Assembly: GCA_018881555.1 (NCBI GenBank)
Contig: JACAXG010000060.1
Location: 4,898,001 to 4,962,000 of the forward strand
Length of the DNA: 64,000 bases
Source: Amblyornis subalaris
Taxonomy: Eukaryota > Chordata > Aves > Passeriformes > Ptilonorhynchidae
Direction of reading: 5' to 3'
In this document: positions 41,201 through 56,200 of the stretch, piece after piece
How the letters are laid out: every line of letters starts with the position of its first letter
Position numbering within the stretch: the stretch's first letter is position 1
Notes under the pieces: model-generated
What the model was told of the DNA's origin: nothing
What the model saw: the letters and a program-made list of their open reading frames with translations, nothing else
Database searches by the model: none
Program-made: the position numbers and the translations under genes

Positions 41201-44200
41201 TAAATACCTGATATGAAGAAGGACCTGGAGGAAAGCCAGCTGGCTTAAGCTCAGCCAGTGTGAAATGGAGGTGACACATGCTGGCAGACTGAGGCATTTT
41301 GAGGAATTGGCAGGAACTTTCACTGTCTCTCCAGTTGATGGCATCCATCCACCCATTGTCCAAGTGGCTTTGCAATCAGCTAGACTGCAAATTTTCCAGG
41401 CATCATCTTGTTATTCTGGGTTTGCACAGTGCCCAGAACACTGGGATCCCAGATTGTACAATTATAAACTACCGTGATGCAAGCTCATCTCTGGTTCCAG
41501 GTTCTCCATATTAATAGTAGCAGGTATGACATCTGCAATCTGTGACTGCACCAAGACTGCAGCACTTCCTTACCAAGACATAGCATGTAAAGTTAATCAT
41601 GTCTTTGATCGCACATGATTAGGAGGACAAAACCTGGCATTACCTTCGAGCCTCCATCAGAAATGATGTTCAATAAAGATATTTTACTCTGTAAAATAAA
41701 GTCAACCTCAGTGGGATGTGCAACACTGACTTTGTCTCTTGCACTGGTGATCAGTTCCACTGGTCTCAGGTAAGCCATGCTGGTATTTAGAAAACATGAG
41801 CATTGAATGGACTCTCTAATTGTAAGAGACAGCCTTTTGCTCAAAAGTGAACAAGTAGTATCTTTTTTGCAGCAGCACAAATATACCACATGGCAGTGCC
41901 TAGGAGACTATCTCAGTCATTTTCAAATACATGTTAATCCTTGTTTGAATATAACTTCTAGGCCTCCACAACTGAGAGCGGTCAAGGAGGAAATTTTTTA
42001 CCCTTTTGCAGCAGATTAAAATAAAAATATTTTCTTCAGAAAAATATACCTACTGATGGGAGATCAGCATCAACAATTTTTACTACATCTTGTTCGTTTT
42101 CTTTGACAAGTAAACTAGACTCATTGCTTGACACTTTCAGTCATTGCTCATCAGCCAAAACTGATGTTATTTCTGCATTATATATAAAGTTATGAAAAAT
42201 GTTAGAAAGTGGGAAGACTTGCACTGGCTTCATTTTTCACAAGCCCTAGCCTCATAACTCTGCATTTCAAAAAGTCACTCTTTGATGCAAAACGCAAAAT
42301 TTCTAGGGTGGTTTATTGTAACCACGGGATATTTTCAAAATTGCTGAGAACTGAAAATCCCACTGAACTCACTCTTAATGAAGTGCTCATTTCATTTGAA
42401 AACTGGAACAATTCTCCAAGTGACTAAACACAAGGTATAAATGCCTAACCATTGCTGTTCCCTCTAGAAAATATAGCTGCAGATATACATTCAATCTGAA
42501 ATGAAAATATTTATTTTTCCCTGTCCAGCGATTAAACATGAGAGCTGTTTCTGACACATAATCAAGGACAACTTGTATCCAAGTACGAAAACACAACAAA
42601 ACAAGATATCCGTTTTGAAGGGAACAGCGTTACAAATCCATGCATGCCATTTTTATTCAATTTACTCTATCAGATTATAAAGGAGAAGCCCCATACCATG
42701 TGCCTTTGAGGAAATAGTGTCTTATTATGTGACTCCCACTCGCTGTCATGATAAGGCTTAGGTGTCATTTTTCATTATGATTACAGCCCTGGCACACTAA
42801 AAGGTTTTCACCTTTTCCATTCAGTTAATATGAGTTTTTCCCGACAGCTTTCAGATTGCACTATGATAATGATTGCAGGCATTCTGGCAGAAAACACTGA
42901 GGTTATTCTATATCAATTTTCCCCTCTTGTGCTGTTTTTGTTCTACTGCTCACCCAAGAGCTACAATCCAGTCGTCCCAAGTTATTATGAGATACCTCTC
43001 CTATGTCTTCACTGTAACAGAGATTATTTCAAAACTTTTTAAAAGCATTTCTTGAAGCATAGTAGTTTTAAGAATACAGCATCAAAGTTTGTTCAATGAG
43101 GCAAATTGTTTAATCCCTTTTAGGTTCCAATGTGATCAAAGTTCCACTCTCCTGATTTTAGGATTTTATGCTGGGCACAGACAATGCCTCAGCATCTACA
43201 GTCACGTACTTGGAGCTAGTTTAAAAGGGTCTGTGGTATTTCCACCGTAAACTTTAGACTTTTTTTAAGACACAGTAAGTATCTTGATTTTCTTAATACA
43301 TATATTTTCTGCAGAGCCCTTGTTAAAAAAAACAAAGCTGTTTAACATGTACTGTTTTGGACTTTTTTTTGGATTTCTTTATTAGGTTAATCTCTGAATT
43401 GAAACATTTCACATAAATTAATTTCCTTCTTTGTCTTTTTGGTATTATAAAAAAAGAAGATAGAAGGAGAATAAATATAATATTTTGGATTAAATGTAAC
43501 TGTACAGCTGGTGTGAGACAACCTCCTGGGAAACCAGACAGATATAGGAGAATGTTCGCCCTTCTGGGCACGTTCTCCTGGAAGTGTCCCACTGCTCATG
43601 CTGACAGCAGGACACAATGGCACAGAACAGCACAGCAGGCAAGACTGCTGTCCTTAAACATGGGTTTGTTTGGAAAAGGAGGACAGCAACAAGTGAGATG
43701 AGAAACAGAATTTATATTCTTTGGCATAGCCAAATACTGAGAAGCAGATTAAGTCACTGTTTATTAGTCCTAATACAGCCCTTTAAATCAACATAAAATT
43801 ATAGGTTAATATGAACTAGATCAATGAATGAAATGCTATTGCTGAGCCAGTAGCANCACCTTTAATTAGCAAGTTCTTCTCTTTTGTTAGCTGTGAAACA
43901 GCTGTGTCTTTCACTGGTATTTCACTAGTAACACAAATGCTTTCACCGTAATTTTTATAGACAAATTTGGACATGACTGAAAGAGCAGCTCTGAGGTTAT
44001 ATGCTTGAGATTTTTTTCGTTTCAGATACTAATATTTCTACTTTAGGTTGGAGGGAAGATTCATTTTCATAAGAAATTACTACAAATTGAGGCAAAAATA
44101 AAGCAATAGGAAGAACTGCGGCCAGACCATTAGTAATTAAATCAGAATGGGGAGATGAAAAGAAGAGCATGTGCAGGAAATAAATGTGATCCACAGAGCC

Positions 44201-47200
44201 TCGAAAAATAACTTGCAGGACTTCCTCCCTCTGGAGCAAAATTGCTCATCAGGAGACTAAAATGCCAGACAATGGGGTAATAATATTGAAGTTACTANAT
44301 TTGAAAGCCCAAGGAAACTGTTGTAGGTTTAAGAGATGGAGTCCTCTTTGGAGGTTCAGCTGCTCTGAAGCCATAGTAGTGGCCTCAAGACTTGCTTGAC
44401 CCATCAAGCTATGTAGAGATGAGGATTACTGCCTCTGCCTGACCCCCTCCCCAGGCCACCACTACGCACACTACAGGAGATAGCAACTGCTTTGGGAGGG
44501 GAAGCAGCCATTCCCCTTCTTCCCTCAGCACTACAGGACTGAAGAGGAGCATTCCTGTCCCTCCATCACCCCTCTGCATAGAATCACTGAATCATCAAGG
44601 TTAGAAGAGACCTTCAAAATCATCTAGTCCAACCATCAACCTAGCACCAACCTAATCACCCATAAACCATAACCCCAAGTGCCACATCCAGACACCTCTT
44701 GAACACTTCCAGAGACAGTGACTCCACTCCCCTGGGCAACTTATTCCAGTGCCTAACCACTCTTTCAGGGCAAATTTTTTTTCTAATATCTGATCTGATC
44801 CACCCCAGGCACAACTTAAGGCGATTTCCTCTCATCCTTTCACTCGAGACATGACAGAAGAGACTGACCCTCACCTGGCTATACCCGCCTTTCAGGTAGT
44901 TTTAGAGAGTGATGAGGTCTCCTCTGAGCCTCTTTTTCTCCAGGCTAAACACCCACAGCTTCCTCAGCTGCTCCTCATCAGACTTGTGCTCCAGACCCTT
45001 TACCAACTTTGTTGCCCTTCTCTGGACACCCTTCAGAACCTCAGCGTCTTTCTTGTAGTGAGGGGCCCAGAACTGGACACAGCACTCGAGGTGTGGTGTC
45101 ACCAGTGCTGAGTGCAGAGGGAGAATCACTTCACTAGTCTTGCTGGACATGCTATTCTTGATACAGGCCAAGGTGTCATTGGCCACCTGGGTACATGGTC
45201 GGCTCACATACAGCCAGCTGTAAACCAGCACCCCCAAGGCCCTTTCTGCTGAGCAGTTCTCAAGCCACTTTTCCCCAAGCCTGTATCGATGCATGGGGCT
45301 GCTGCAATGCAAGCGAACCTGGCACTTCGCTTTTTTGAGCCTCATGCAGTTGTCCTCAGCCCACTGATCTAGCCTATCAAGATCGNTCTGCAGAGCCTTC
45401 CCATCCTCCATCAGATCAGTACTCCCATCTAATTTGGTGTCATCTGCGAACTTACTGAGGATGCACTAAATCCCCTCATCCAAATCATTGATAAAAGATA
45501 TTAAACATGACCAACNCCAACACTGAGCCCCGGGGAACACCACTAGTGACTGGCTGTCAGCTGGATTTAGTTCCATCCTCTACCACTCACTGGGCCCAGC
45601 CATCCAGACAGTGTTTAACCCAGTGAAAAGTGCACCCATCCAAGTGAAAAGCCTCAGTTTCTCCAGGAGAATGCTGTGCATGATNGTGTAAAAGCCTTTA
45701 CTGAAGTCCAGATATTCAACAATCAAAGCTTTTCCTTCATCTGCCAAGCAAGTCATCTTGCCATAGAAGGAGATCCACTTGCTCAAGCAGGACCTGCCTT
45801 TCATGAACCCTCACTGGCTGGGCCTGATGCCCTGGTTGTCCTGCACATGCTGGGTGACGGTACTGGATGATCTGTTCCACGACTTTTTCTGGCATCAAGG
45901 TCAGGCTGACAAACCTGTAGTTTCCCAGATCACCCTTCCACCGTTCTTGTGGATGGGTCTTACATTTACTAGTTACCAGTCAACTGGGACTTCTCTGGTT
46001 AACCAGGGCTGCTGGTAAATGATTGCAAATTACTTGGGAAGCTCTTTTACCAGCTCTCTCATTACTCTCAGACTTCTGGGTGTCTAGTTGCCATAGCATG
46101 TCACTAGCCATTTCCTTTTGGACGATGGGGGTTTCACTCAGCTTCCATCACCAACTTCCAGCTCTGGGAGTTGGATCTCACTGTGGAGCCTCACGTCCTC
46201 CCTGCAGACCGCACCATGCTCCAGGCAGGTCCCCTCCATCAACTCGCCATGCAGCTGTTCAGTTCTGTCATCACTGTCATGAAGGTTCACACCAGCTTTC
46301 AACCAATATTTCCTGGTCATAGTAACTTCCTTAGATAGGTCTGCTCCAAATAGAGCCTTTTTGCCAAGTACCTCTTGGTAAACAAAGTAGCACAGAGCTC
46401 AGGGCAGTGGTTACAAGCTCACTNAAAACAGTTGGCAACTTCAAATGATTGGTCGACAGCTTGGAGCTTTAGGATTCAATAGCAGAAAGGAGTATTTTGA
46501 GTATTAGATCATGCACCCAAAAAGCTGATTACATCATAAAAATATAATCCTTTTAAATCACAGCTCAGTGGAGACAGCTACATGCCAATTGACCTAAATT
46601 TGAAGCTCATGGGAAGGCAGGCATGTGTATATAATTTGCACTATACCTTATCTGATACCTTTAAAAATAAGAAAAGTTTAGTCATTTAAATGTTTAAGAA
46701 TGTGAAGTAAGGTAAGATTAGTTTCTACTTGGTGCTGGTACCAGACTACACTGAGGAAATTAAGGACTGTGTGAAACTACAGTAACCAAGACGAGGTAGG
46801 GCAGTGGTGGTACCTCAGCATTTTAGCTGAGAAATAGTCTGGTACCTTATGAAATCTGATGCAGTCATGGTCAAAAGCAGAACCACTGCATAATGGAATG
46901 TACCTCAAAAGGAAAAACTGTTAAGCCTCTATCACTTTTTTTTTAAGATGCCTTTGAAGTGAGACATTTCAAATGACGACTGTTTGGCTGTGGGTCTTGC
47001 ATCATCCTGGTTTCAGTGCTTCCGATTATTTCCCTTTAACTTTGGAAAAAAAAGATACCCTGCCAACAACCAAAAGTAAACTGTACTTATCCACACATAA
47101 TTCACCCATACCTTAAATCATGAGTTTTGCTCCACAAAACTTAAATTGTTCAAGGTCAGTGCAGGATTATCCCATCAGAAACACAGTAAATAAAGCCATT

Positions 47201-50200
47201 ACAACAGGAAGAAAATTGGGCAGTTAGAATACTTTTGCTTCTCTTAAGTAACCCAAATATGAAACAAACAAATGAGTTAAACAGCTCTCACGCATGATTT
47301 GCAGGAGAAAATATTAACTGCTTGAATGACAAAGTTAAACTAAGCTTAAGAACACTCATAGGACAAAACAATAGCTGAGACAGTAGTAGGCTATGAAATT
47401 AGAAAATAACCTGTAGCTCATATTTAAGGAAGAGTTATAAGGGATTTTTTTTTTGTTTTGTTATTAAGTTGATTGACTATACAAGGGACCTGCATCAAGA
47501 CATTTAAATTGAGTAATAGTTTTAAACTGTAGACCATCACAGTACCACCACAGTGATTAGCAGAGCTTAGACNCTGGATGGAAAGCACTGGGTTTTGGAT
47601 TTGGGTTGTGGGGAGGAGAAGGCATGGTCTATACTGTTGTCCAAACAGAGAATTCAAAATCTATCTCATAGACCCTGTGCAAAACCAACTTGGATCCTTC
47701 TTGTGGCACCAAATAAACCCTAGACAATAAAAATTGAAACCTTTCAGATGCTTCTTAACTCAGTGCTATCAAAACCCTGAAATACTCATCTTTTTATGAG
47801 AAACAATCTAGAATCAAAAATTGTAATGATAAGCATCTGAAGTGAGGGATTGCGAGGAAGGACAAAAACAGGGGTGAAGCGCTGATCTTGCTTTGTCAAT
47901 GAAAGCTACAGTAACTTCAATGCAATGGATGCATTCTACTGTATTCCAGCTAGGTAAACTGAGACCAGCATCTCAAGAAAATAAAATGTTCAACAGTGAA
48001 GAGCTATGCTATTTAGAGAAAACAGAAAAGGTAGTCTTTCAGGACTTTTGGTAGATTGATTTACTACATCTGCACATTGACCCAAGTCAGTAGATTGTAT
48101 TACTGTTACAGTTTATGAGGCACTATCATTTCCAAACTGTACTTTCCCCTCTCAAATTATCCTTTTGTATGAAAGAAAGTATCACAACTGTAGGAACTTC
48201 AAAAAAACCCCATATTGTATTAAAGAAAAGGAGAAACTTAAACAAACCAAAATAAAATGTAAACAAAATTAGTGGTCTGACTTAAATCCACAAAACCATA
48301 GGAAGCTAGTAAAGTCTGAAAATCGAGCTTGACATTGTGTTCTTCACTTAAACTTGTGTGCCATTTCCTCGTTTGTTTGGTTTTGTTGGTTTTTTTCCGC
48401 TCAAAAGATAAGGGTGCATCTAATTAAAAAATATTACATGAGTAAAATGACATTTCCCATAATACTTTAAAAATTTTTCCCCTTACTTTTCAAATTTCAG
48501 GTCTGGGTAATGAAAATCATATTACAGAAAAAACAGATAAATTCCCAGGTTAAGTAAGAATACAAAAATCTTAAACCATATAAAGGACTATCCAAAGTTT
48601 ATCCAGCCCTCACACACAGTGGAGCCTGAAACAGAGACTTCTTGCTTTCACTGCATACTTTTTAAATAAGAAAAAGATTTGCCCAGGAGGAAAATTATNT
48701 GAGTAGTCTGGCACTGTCTCAGTATGTTATCATGTCTTGCTGTCCTACATACCAAAGTCCCTTTCTTCCAGGTTGCTTAGAACAGAAGCAAGACTAGCTT
48801 TATGAACAGGAAGCCTATCCATTGTATCCAAACTGGGGTGCACATACCCCAGGGGAGTCACATGGCAATTAACTGGAGTGCAGGAAGAAAATATTTTTTG
48901 TACTATNAATAGATGAAATGAAAAAAAAAATTAAATTGTGGTTATTTCAGCTTTATTTCATCCTTTTTAAAATCTCTATATTTGCATACGTTTTACAACG
49001 TACTTAATTTATTATTACAGTAGTACATCTGTATAATTTATAAATAAATATACACCTATTGAGGATATGTGCTTAAAAATGTTTTACTGATTATTAAAAA
49101 GTAGTGAATACATATAATGCTTGAAAATACCCATAGACCCAGCCTGAAAAATTACAGTTTCAGGAACAGAGACTTCTTAAGCTTGGTTGAATTTAACTTA
49201 TCACTACTTATGATTTTAGGAAAATACAGGGGCACCTACACCTCATTTCATCACACTATATGTTTAGCTTAAGTAGCCTTCATGCCCTTTTAAATGGTCT
49301 TGATCAGCTTATGTAGAAAAATGAATTTCTCTTTAACACACCAGTAATCCAAAGTATGGAAAAAANCATTCAAGACTCTTTACAGAATATGTCAGTTCAT
49401 CACAGGGCTTCCATTCTAGTGTGTAACACAGAGAACAAAAGGTCAAAATACAAATGTTTGAAAACTCTGACCGTGAGAAAAGTACAAAACCCTTTTGTTT
49501 CCCCAGGATGTGACATTGTCTAGACTCCTTTTTGAGTTNATGTTCATTATCTCAGAATTACCAGTTTCTGAGAAAGATCATAACCGCAAGTAACCTCAGA
49601 AAAATGCTTTGGCTTTAAAAAAAGAACTAGAAATCTAATGGGAAGAATTATTATTATATAACTTCCAGCCCAAACTAAGAGATACAGGTGGCTTGGACCG
49701 TCCTTACAAACACCATATTAGCCTTCATTTTCAGATGCTTTATATTAGGTTACCCTTAGGATGTGAAGACATATTCTTAGCTAGGTTTAAATCAGTGGGA
49801 ATTTTGCTGTAGACACCAAGGGACCCTTACCTTCCACAATTTTGCCTTAACAAGGTATCAGTGCTTGCCAAAAACTGCATCTTGATTTATTTGCAAATTA
49901 TTGCTAACAATATTTGGCTTAACATATAATGGGTTCAAATTTTCAGGTGGTATAAATCAGTGTAGCTGCAGAACTACACCAATTTAATCCACTTGAGGAT
50001 CTACCAGTGGGGTTTATCCCATTTAAGATCATTCATAGCAGTAAAGTAATTAATTTTAAAATCTTCCTGATTTTACACGGCAGGCAGTCACAGTGGTTTC
50101 ACCCAGGGCTACTGCATTTTTGTGGCTATAATCAGAAAATCAAGCAACCCATCCTTTCAAAAATGTATTATTCCTTAAAAATAAGTATCCAATTAACCTA

Positions 50201-53200
50201 CTTTTTTCTTTATTCAGTCCTGGCACCACTCAGCAATTACATGCTATATTTAAATTTAGGCAATACAGATGCAAACATGCCTTCACAAGACTGCTTACAA
50301 TAGAGAAGNTTTGAGTAACCGTGATTCATTTCTCCTAAAGAGTTGATTCATGTNAGCTATGTGCACAACTTTGTGTTACTTGTTAATAACTAGACACACC
50401 TGTACAAGTTCATCTTTCAACCTCCTTTTTTCTCAAAAAACTATCTAAAGCAAACTCAATCCGTTTTACTTGATGTACTGTTTGCATGATAAGAGAGAAA
50501 TATGGCACTTGAAGACTTGTGCATTTAGCCTTACAGAGAGAGAGAGAGAGAGAGAGAAAACATAAACATCTTAACACAACTGCAACTGGGAAGCAGCCTC
50601 TTCCTCCAGTTACTTCTACAGGCATGTACTTATTCCATGCTGCTGCAGAGTAGAAGAGTGAGATTCTTCTAGCTAACCTGTAAGTATTTAAGAAATTTTG
50701 GTATTTGCCTTATTTTAAAATAACTCAAGGCATTTGGAAGTCAAAGATTAAGCAACCTAACATGTGAGAGAGCAAATCCGTGTCATACCTATCAATTATG
50801 ATAATTATGAACTTGCATTGCTGTAGTGGTTTTTTGTACTAAAGAGCAAATAAAGCAAAATACCATAATGCAAAAAAAGAAAATAAAAATACCATTACCT
50901 AACTTAATGAAAATTAATTTATCAGGTAGGAGTTTACAGCATTGAGAATTCTTGTTAACTGTTTCACTGAAAAAGCATCTTGATTTTGTATAAGCCTTTA
51001 TTACTGTACTGTACAAAAGCACTGTCAGTTTAGATAAAACTAGATATATGAAATCTTGAAAATTTTCACCTGCCCATCCTCCCTCTAAGATTCCATCCAG
51101 CAAATTCCATCTTTTCAAAGTGCTTAGCAAAAGGTAGGAGTGACCAGCAAGTGATATCTTTTACTGCTAAACTTGTTCCTTCAACTTCTGCTCTGCTATA
51201 GTCTCTTATGAGTCGTTTTCACTCAGGAAAAAAGAAACATATAAAATCAAGTAATTATCCAAGTCTGTAACTGTGGAAGTGCTGTGTGAAATAAATCGTT
51301 GAAGATGGCTAACTTTCCAGTGGTTTCCATGAAGTAAGGATTTTAAAATAGCATAGAATAATTTGGGTTGGAAAGGACCCTTGAAGGCCATCTCGTCCAA
51401 CTCCCCTACAATGAGCAGGGCATCTTCAACAAGATCCTTTGATTAACTTCTATGTAGAACACAATATAGAGTTATATCTGGTATTTTTTTTATTACACCT
51501 TGTAATTAAATTTGTTTCATGACAGAGAGGATTAATGTGTGCTTCATTCAATACATTTCAATGCATTTCAACACTGATGGGCATGTTTAGTTGAGAATGA
51601 TTGTCTAAATGTTTCTCTGGGTGGATAAAATAGAATATTTTTCATGACATGAAAGATCTGCACATATTATTTACTTGTTTCTGGTTTTTTACAATAGCTG
51701 ACAGTAACTCATAATTCTCATGTGCAAGATCACTGAACCTGGTGCACCTCAAGTTATTCAAGAATACTAAAAGACCATTTCAAAAATTAAGCAAGTCTGC
51801 TGCCTTCTGTGTAGCTAAACTATCCAAACATAAGATCTCTCACATGCTTATAAAATGTGTGAAAAAAATGAAAACTCTAATAAACACCAAGGATTTTTCC
51901 TACAACAGAGAATAATGAAAAAAAATATTATTCTGAGGTAAACTGACAAAGATACTCAGAGNAAAGTAAGATAGATACATTTTTTAGACTGATTTGGAGA
52001 CAAATTTCCCATGGATTTTGCTAGAACAAGGATTATGAAGTACAGGTCAAGTTATTCTGTCTATATTTGCTGATTTTCCTGATAAGACAGCAGCAAGGAA
52101 TAATTCCAGTAAGTAAATGTGACTGCCATTAAACCACTGATTAAAATGAGCCTTACTTTCTCTGACAACATCCCAAGACCCATATTGACATACACTGTTC
52201 CAAAGTCAAAGACTTCAGTCAGTGGCAAATCAATACAGTGACATCTAAAAGATACNTTGTTTTGATACAGTGTAAGGAATTGCTTTCTAATTTACTGCAG
52301 TGAATAAACAAAGCATTGGTATGCATAAACTTAAACTTATCAGTTTCACTGACCTTGAAGCTGGCGTCCTTTGTACAAATCCTTTGTTTTTGTTGGGTGA
52401 GCTCTGGCACCATTATCACATTTAGGCTGTTCATACCTAAAGAACAAACAGAGAGAATAAAACCAGTCAAGGTTAATTTGATTGAGAATTAGTTTATCTT
52501 CAATTCTGTAGTCCAAATAAAACTCGTACCTTCTTGTATTCAGGGAATAAGCCTGTTTTACATTCAGAGGGCAATGCAAACACATCTGCTTATTTCTCAC
52601 TTACCTCAAAGAAACCACCAATCTTTGTTCTCCTGGAGTTGATACCAAACTAAAAAAGTATCCTCTCTTCCAAAGCCCATTCTACTAGGAGGAAAACTGA
52701 GGAATTGCTATAAAATAATATATAATAAAAAAATATTTTGAAAAATACACCAAAAAAAAAAAAAACCCACAAAAGAAAAAAAAAATCAGGCTGTCCCCTG
52801 CCTACCAAACCAAAAAGCCATAAACAACATGGCAAACAGTATTCATGTTGGGAAACACTAGTGAAGCAATTTCAAAATCACAGCAAGGCAGGTACTGCAG
52901 TTAGGTACTACTGCANCTCCAAATTCATGTGCTACTGTATCATCTCAAAAAAAAAGTTAGTTTAAGTAAGAAGAGTTAACCACAAACATTTTGTACANGA
53001 GTGAAGAACTGACAGGATATCCAGAAGGAAGGGAACTGGGCTGGAACTGCTTGAAATGAATTGTGAAAAAAGACTGAATCTCCACCCTCTACCGGAATAT
53101 TCTGGTTCTTCTATGCTTACTGAGTTTACTTAAAGTCACTTTGTTAGTTTAACTGGTAACAAGAAGCTGTGTTATTTGTACTTCCAACNAACACTGACTT

Positions 53201-56200
53201 ATGCAACACCACTAGCAGTATCTTTTATGCAAGACCAAGAGGCATGGGAGCATCTGTTGCCGAATCTCAGCTCTTTTTCCATGTCCCACTATCGATGCAT
53301 GGTGATTTTTCACTTACCTTGACAGAATCTCTTTCTCAGAAATTTTTACTTTCTTATTATCCTAAAGTAGCTTTAAGTTGCAGAACTTAGCATGTAGCAT
53401 TTCAGAGAAAGTTTCAATTCTCAGTAAACCTTATATGCATTGCGTCTACTTAGATGTGTGTGCACATACCTGTTCACTAAATCTAGATTCTTTCATATTT
53501 TATATAACTGAAATTTTCCTACTATAAGTTTACCTAAATGACATTTACTGAGCAGCATNCTAAATGTCTAATTAAAATTTACTAATGCAAATTATTTGGA
53601 ACAAAGTATTCTTTCTAAAAACATTGAATGGTGGCAATGTCCTGGGTTCAAGCCAGACTGCTTCTAAGAACAATGCCCAAATATTTTGATCTTAATTATC
53701 AGGCAGCATAGAAAACCGCAATATTATTTTTCCTTTGAGGGCATAATTTATTTCTGCATCATCTGATGAAACTGACCACTGGCCCATCAAATTTTGGCTG
53801 CAGCGAAAAGGTACAGTGTTGTTTTCATGGACATGGGAGAGCTAGAGACTCTTTTTTTCCCTAAAGAATGGCAGGAATAGAAGGTGCTTTGATAACATGG
53901 GTTGGATTCAGATACCTGATGGATGACCACTTCAATCAGTCAAGAAAACAGTGAAAGGGAAATCTCTGAGCAATACTGGCTAATGCAGTATCTGGCAAAC
54001 AGCCTGGTCCCCGATTAATCTGATACTTNACTCTCCATTCCCCTCCTTCTCTTCCGTTACTGTGGCTGCTCTGTGCCTACACTTTATTTTTTGGCCTCTA
54101 CTCTTCTACCCTTTTGGCTGATATTTTTGTTAAATACACATGTAGTTCATCATATACAAACTAAATCTATAAAAGCCCAATAGGTGTTAAAATGCTGCAA
54201 TGTAAAAAGTCTACATTTAACTCTTTAAAGCAACGGAAGAAAGAAAATGAGTAATTTAAAATTTACTATACAGGAACAGCCATGCTAAAAACTGATAAGA
54301 AAAACAGACTTGCCTCAGTTTTCATGGAGAAAGAGTGGGAACAGGATAGCATGTCAGAATGGAGCACTGTCAGGTTAAAAATAATGTAGTTAAAAGACAT
54401 CCCAAGTTACTGTTTTGAATGTAAAAGGGGAAAGAATCCCTAGCAGTGAACGTATATCTAGAATTGGCAAGGGCTTATGAGAANTTCTTTATATGTCTCA
54501 TCAGTCTGCTGGGAAGCACTGAGATTTACTGAGGTGTACAAAGCAGTAGAGGATGGAGGCTTTCACAGGGATTCTACAGTGTGGGCAGCCTCATGAAACA
54601 GATGATTTATGTTCTTTTTTAAGTTTAGAGAGTATTGTGCAAGTGGATTGTGGTTTACTCTGAACAAGATCTTAGTTGCTAAAAAATCACATGTGAGAAT
54701 ACAGCCCCTCATGGCCCCCACTGAGCAAAAAGGCTGAGGTTCATGCTGTGATTTCCAAGAGGCACTGGGAGCCAGCTGGTGAGGACCACACTGATAGGCT
54801 TTTGTGGGGATGGTTGTTTTTACCCTTTAAACACATCACCTCCTTTTAAGCCAGCTTTATTTCACAACTGCACCTATTTCTTGTATGTTTTACTGTCTTA
54901 AATGTCCTAGAGCGGTTCTTCATTGACATATCTTTATTTTAACTCTAGAATGAGATTATTTTTTTCTGCAATACCTTCACTGACAAATGATTTGTCTTTT
55001 TTTTCAGATGACAGTGTATGAGGAGGTAAATGAGTATTAATAACTTCCCTTCAGTTTGAGGGTCTTATTTAATGTGACTACCATTTAATGAGGCATTCTG
55101 AGCCTTACGATAGACAAATATCATCCTCATGAATACATTCAAAACAAAAAGCATGCAAAATGTTAAGCTGTTCTGTCAATAGCTTCCCATATCTGTCTAT
55201 CCTTTCACTGTTGTCCCTTAGTGATTTGATCCTTATTTGCAGAACAGAGATTCCAGTACGTTACGCATCCATCTTGCCACCAGGAGTACTAATGCTATCA
55301 GTCCCTGCTGTAGAGTTTTAACATCTTTTAATTTGCATTTTGCAGAGAAAAACTGAAAGACAGTACACCAAATTTTGCACAAGCCCTTNGTTGCTTAAAC
55401 TAGGAAAGACTCACATGTTCATTCTTTCCATTCTATAAGAATTACAAAAAGACAACTGCATATTCCTCATTACATTCTGATCCCCCTTTACTTCCTCTGC
55501 CTGAGAAAAAATGTTTAATTTTATCAATACAGAAAAAAAAAATTAAAATCAAGAAATAATTAATGGGATTCCATCCCACCTANATCTTTCTCAGAAATGA
55601 GATCTAGACATTCCTCTTAAACTCCAGGCAGTAATNCCACCTGCTTGTTTACCAAGACTGTAGATTCCTAAATACACCAGTCATTCTTTATTTAATAAGA
55701 AATTCCTAAAATTGAGTACTCTCCTTACCCATCTGTGCTCAGAAATGTCCTCTCCGGGGATATTACTAAATATTACTTCCACAGAGCTTCACTGAGGACT
55801 GACCCTAAGTCCAACAAAGCTGAACAAATTAGAAATGGTCAAGACCACAGCAGCTGATCTTTTTAGTATCAGTCATCAGGCAGAGCACTTTCGTGTCTAA
55901 ACCATATGCATGGAAAGATTGAATCCAATTTTCCAGCCTTCCAACCTTGGAGACATGCAGCACAGTGAAAGGTCTTCCTGCCGCCTCTTCTTCCACAGCT
56001 GAGTGACTGTGTGGTTGCCAAAAACAAGAGTCCAGTAGACCAAACAGGAAAAAAAAAAAGAGACGAATTCTAGGTCCATAGGTGATTCATCAAGGCNTTG
56101 GAAAGACCTAGAATTCCAGTCTGTATGACAGTAGGAGCCAAAATGGCACATACTGTATGCACACTATACATATGAATAGGAAAGTGAGCTGGTTGATTTT

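Larger units (their letters stand above)
23632..52353 (-). other. SMOC2: SMOC2 28.7 kb intron
   Basis: Starts GTCAGT at 52353 and ends TTCCAG at 23632, interrupting a Gly codon after its first base. It holds the T/A inverted repeat at 25.1 kb, the CR1 end at 27.8 kb, the tRNA-like palindrome at 34.0 kb, the 18-bp tandem repeat at 34.4 kb, the 1.8 kb CR1 at 44.6-46.4 kb, the (GA)n at 50.5 kb and a CR1 end at 51.4 kb. The remaining sequence, including 28-33.9 kb, 34.5-44.5 kb and 46.4-50.5 kb, shows nothing I can identify. No nested gene is supported on either strand. Confidence 0.88.
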
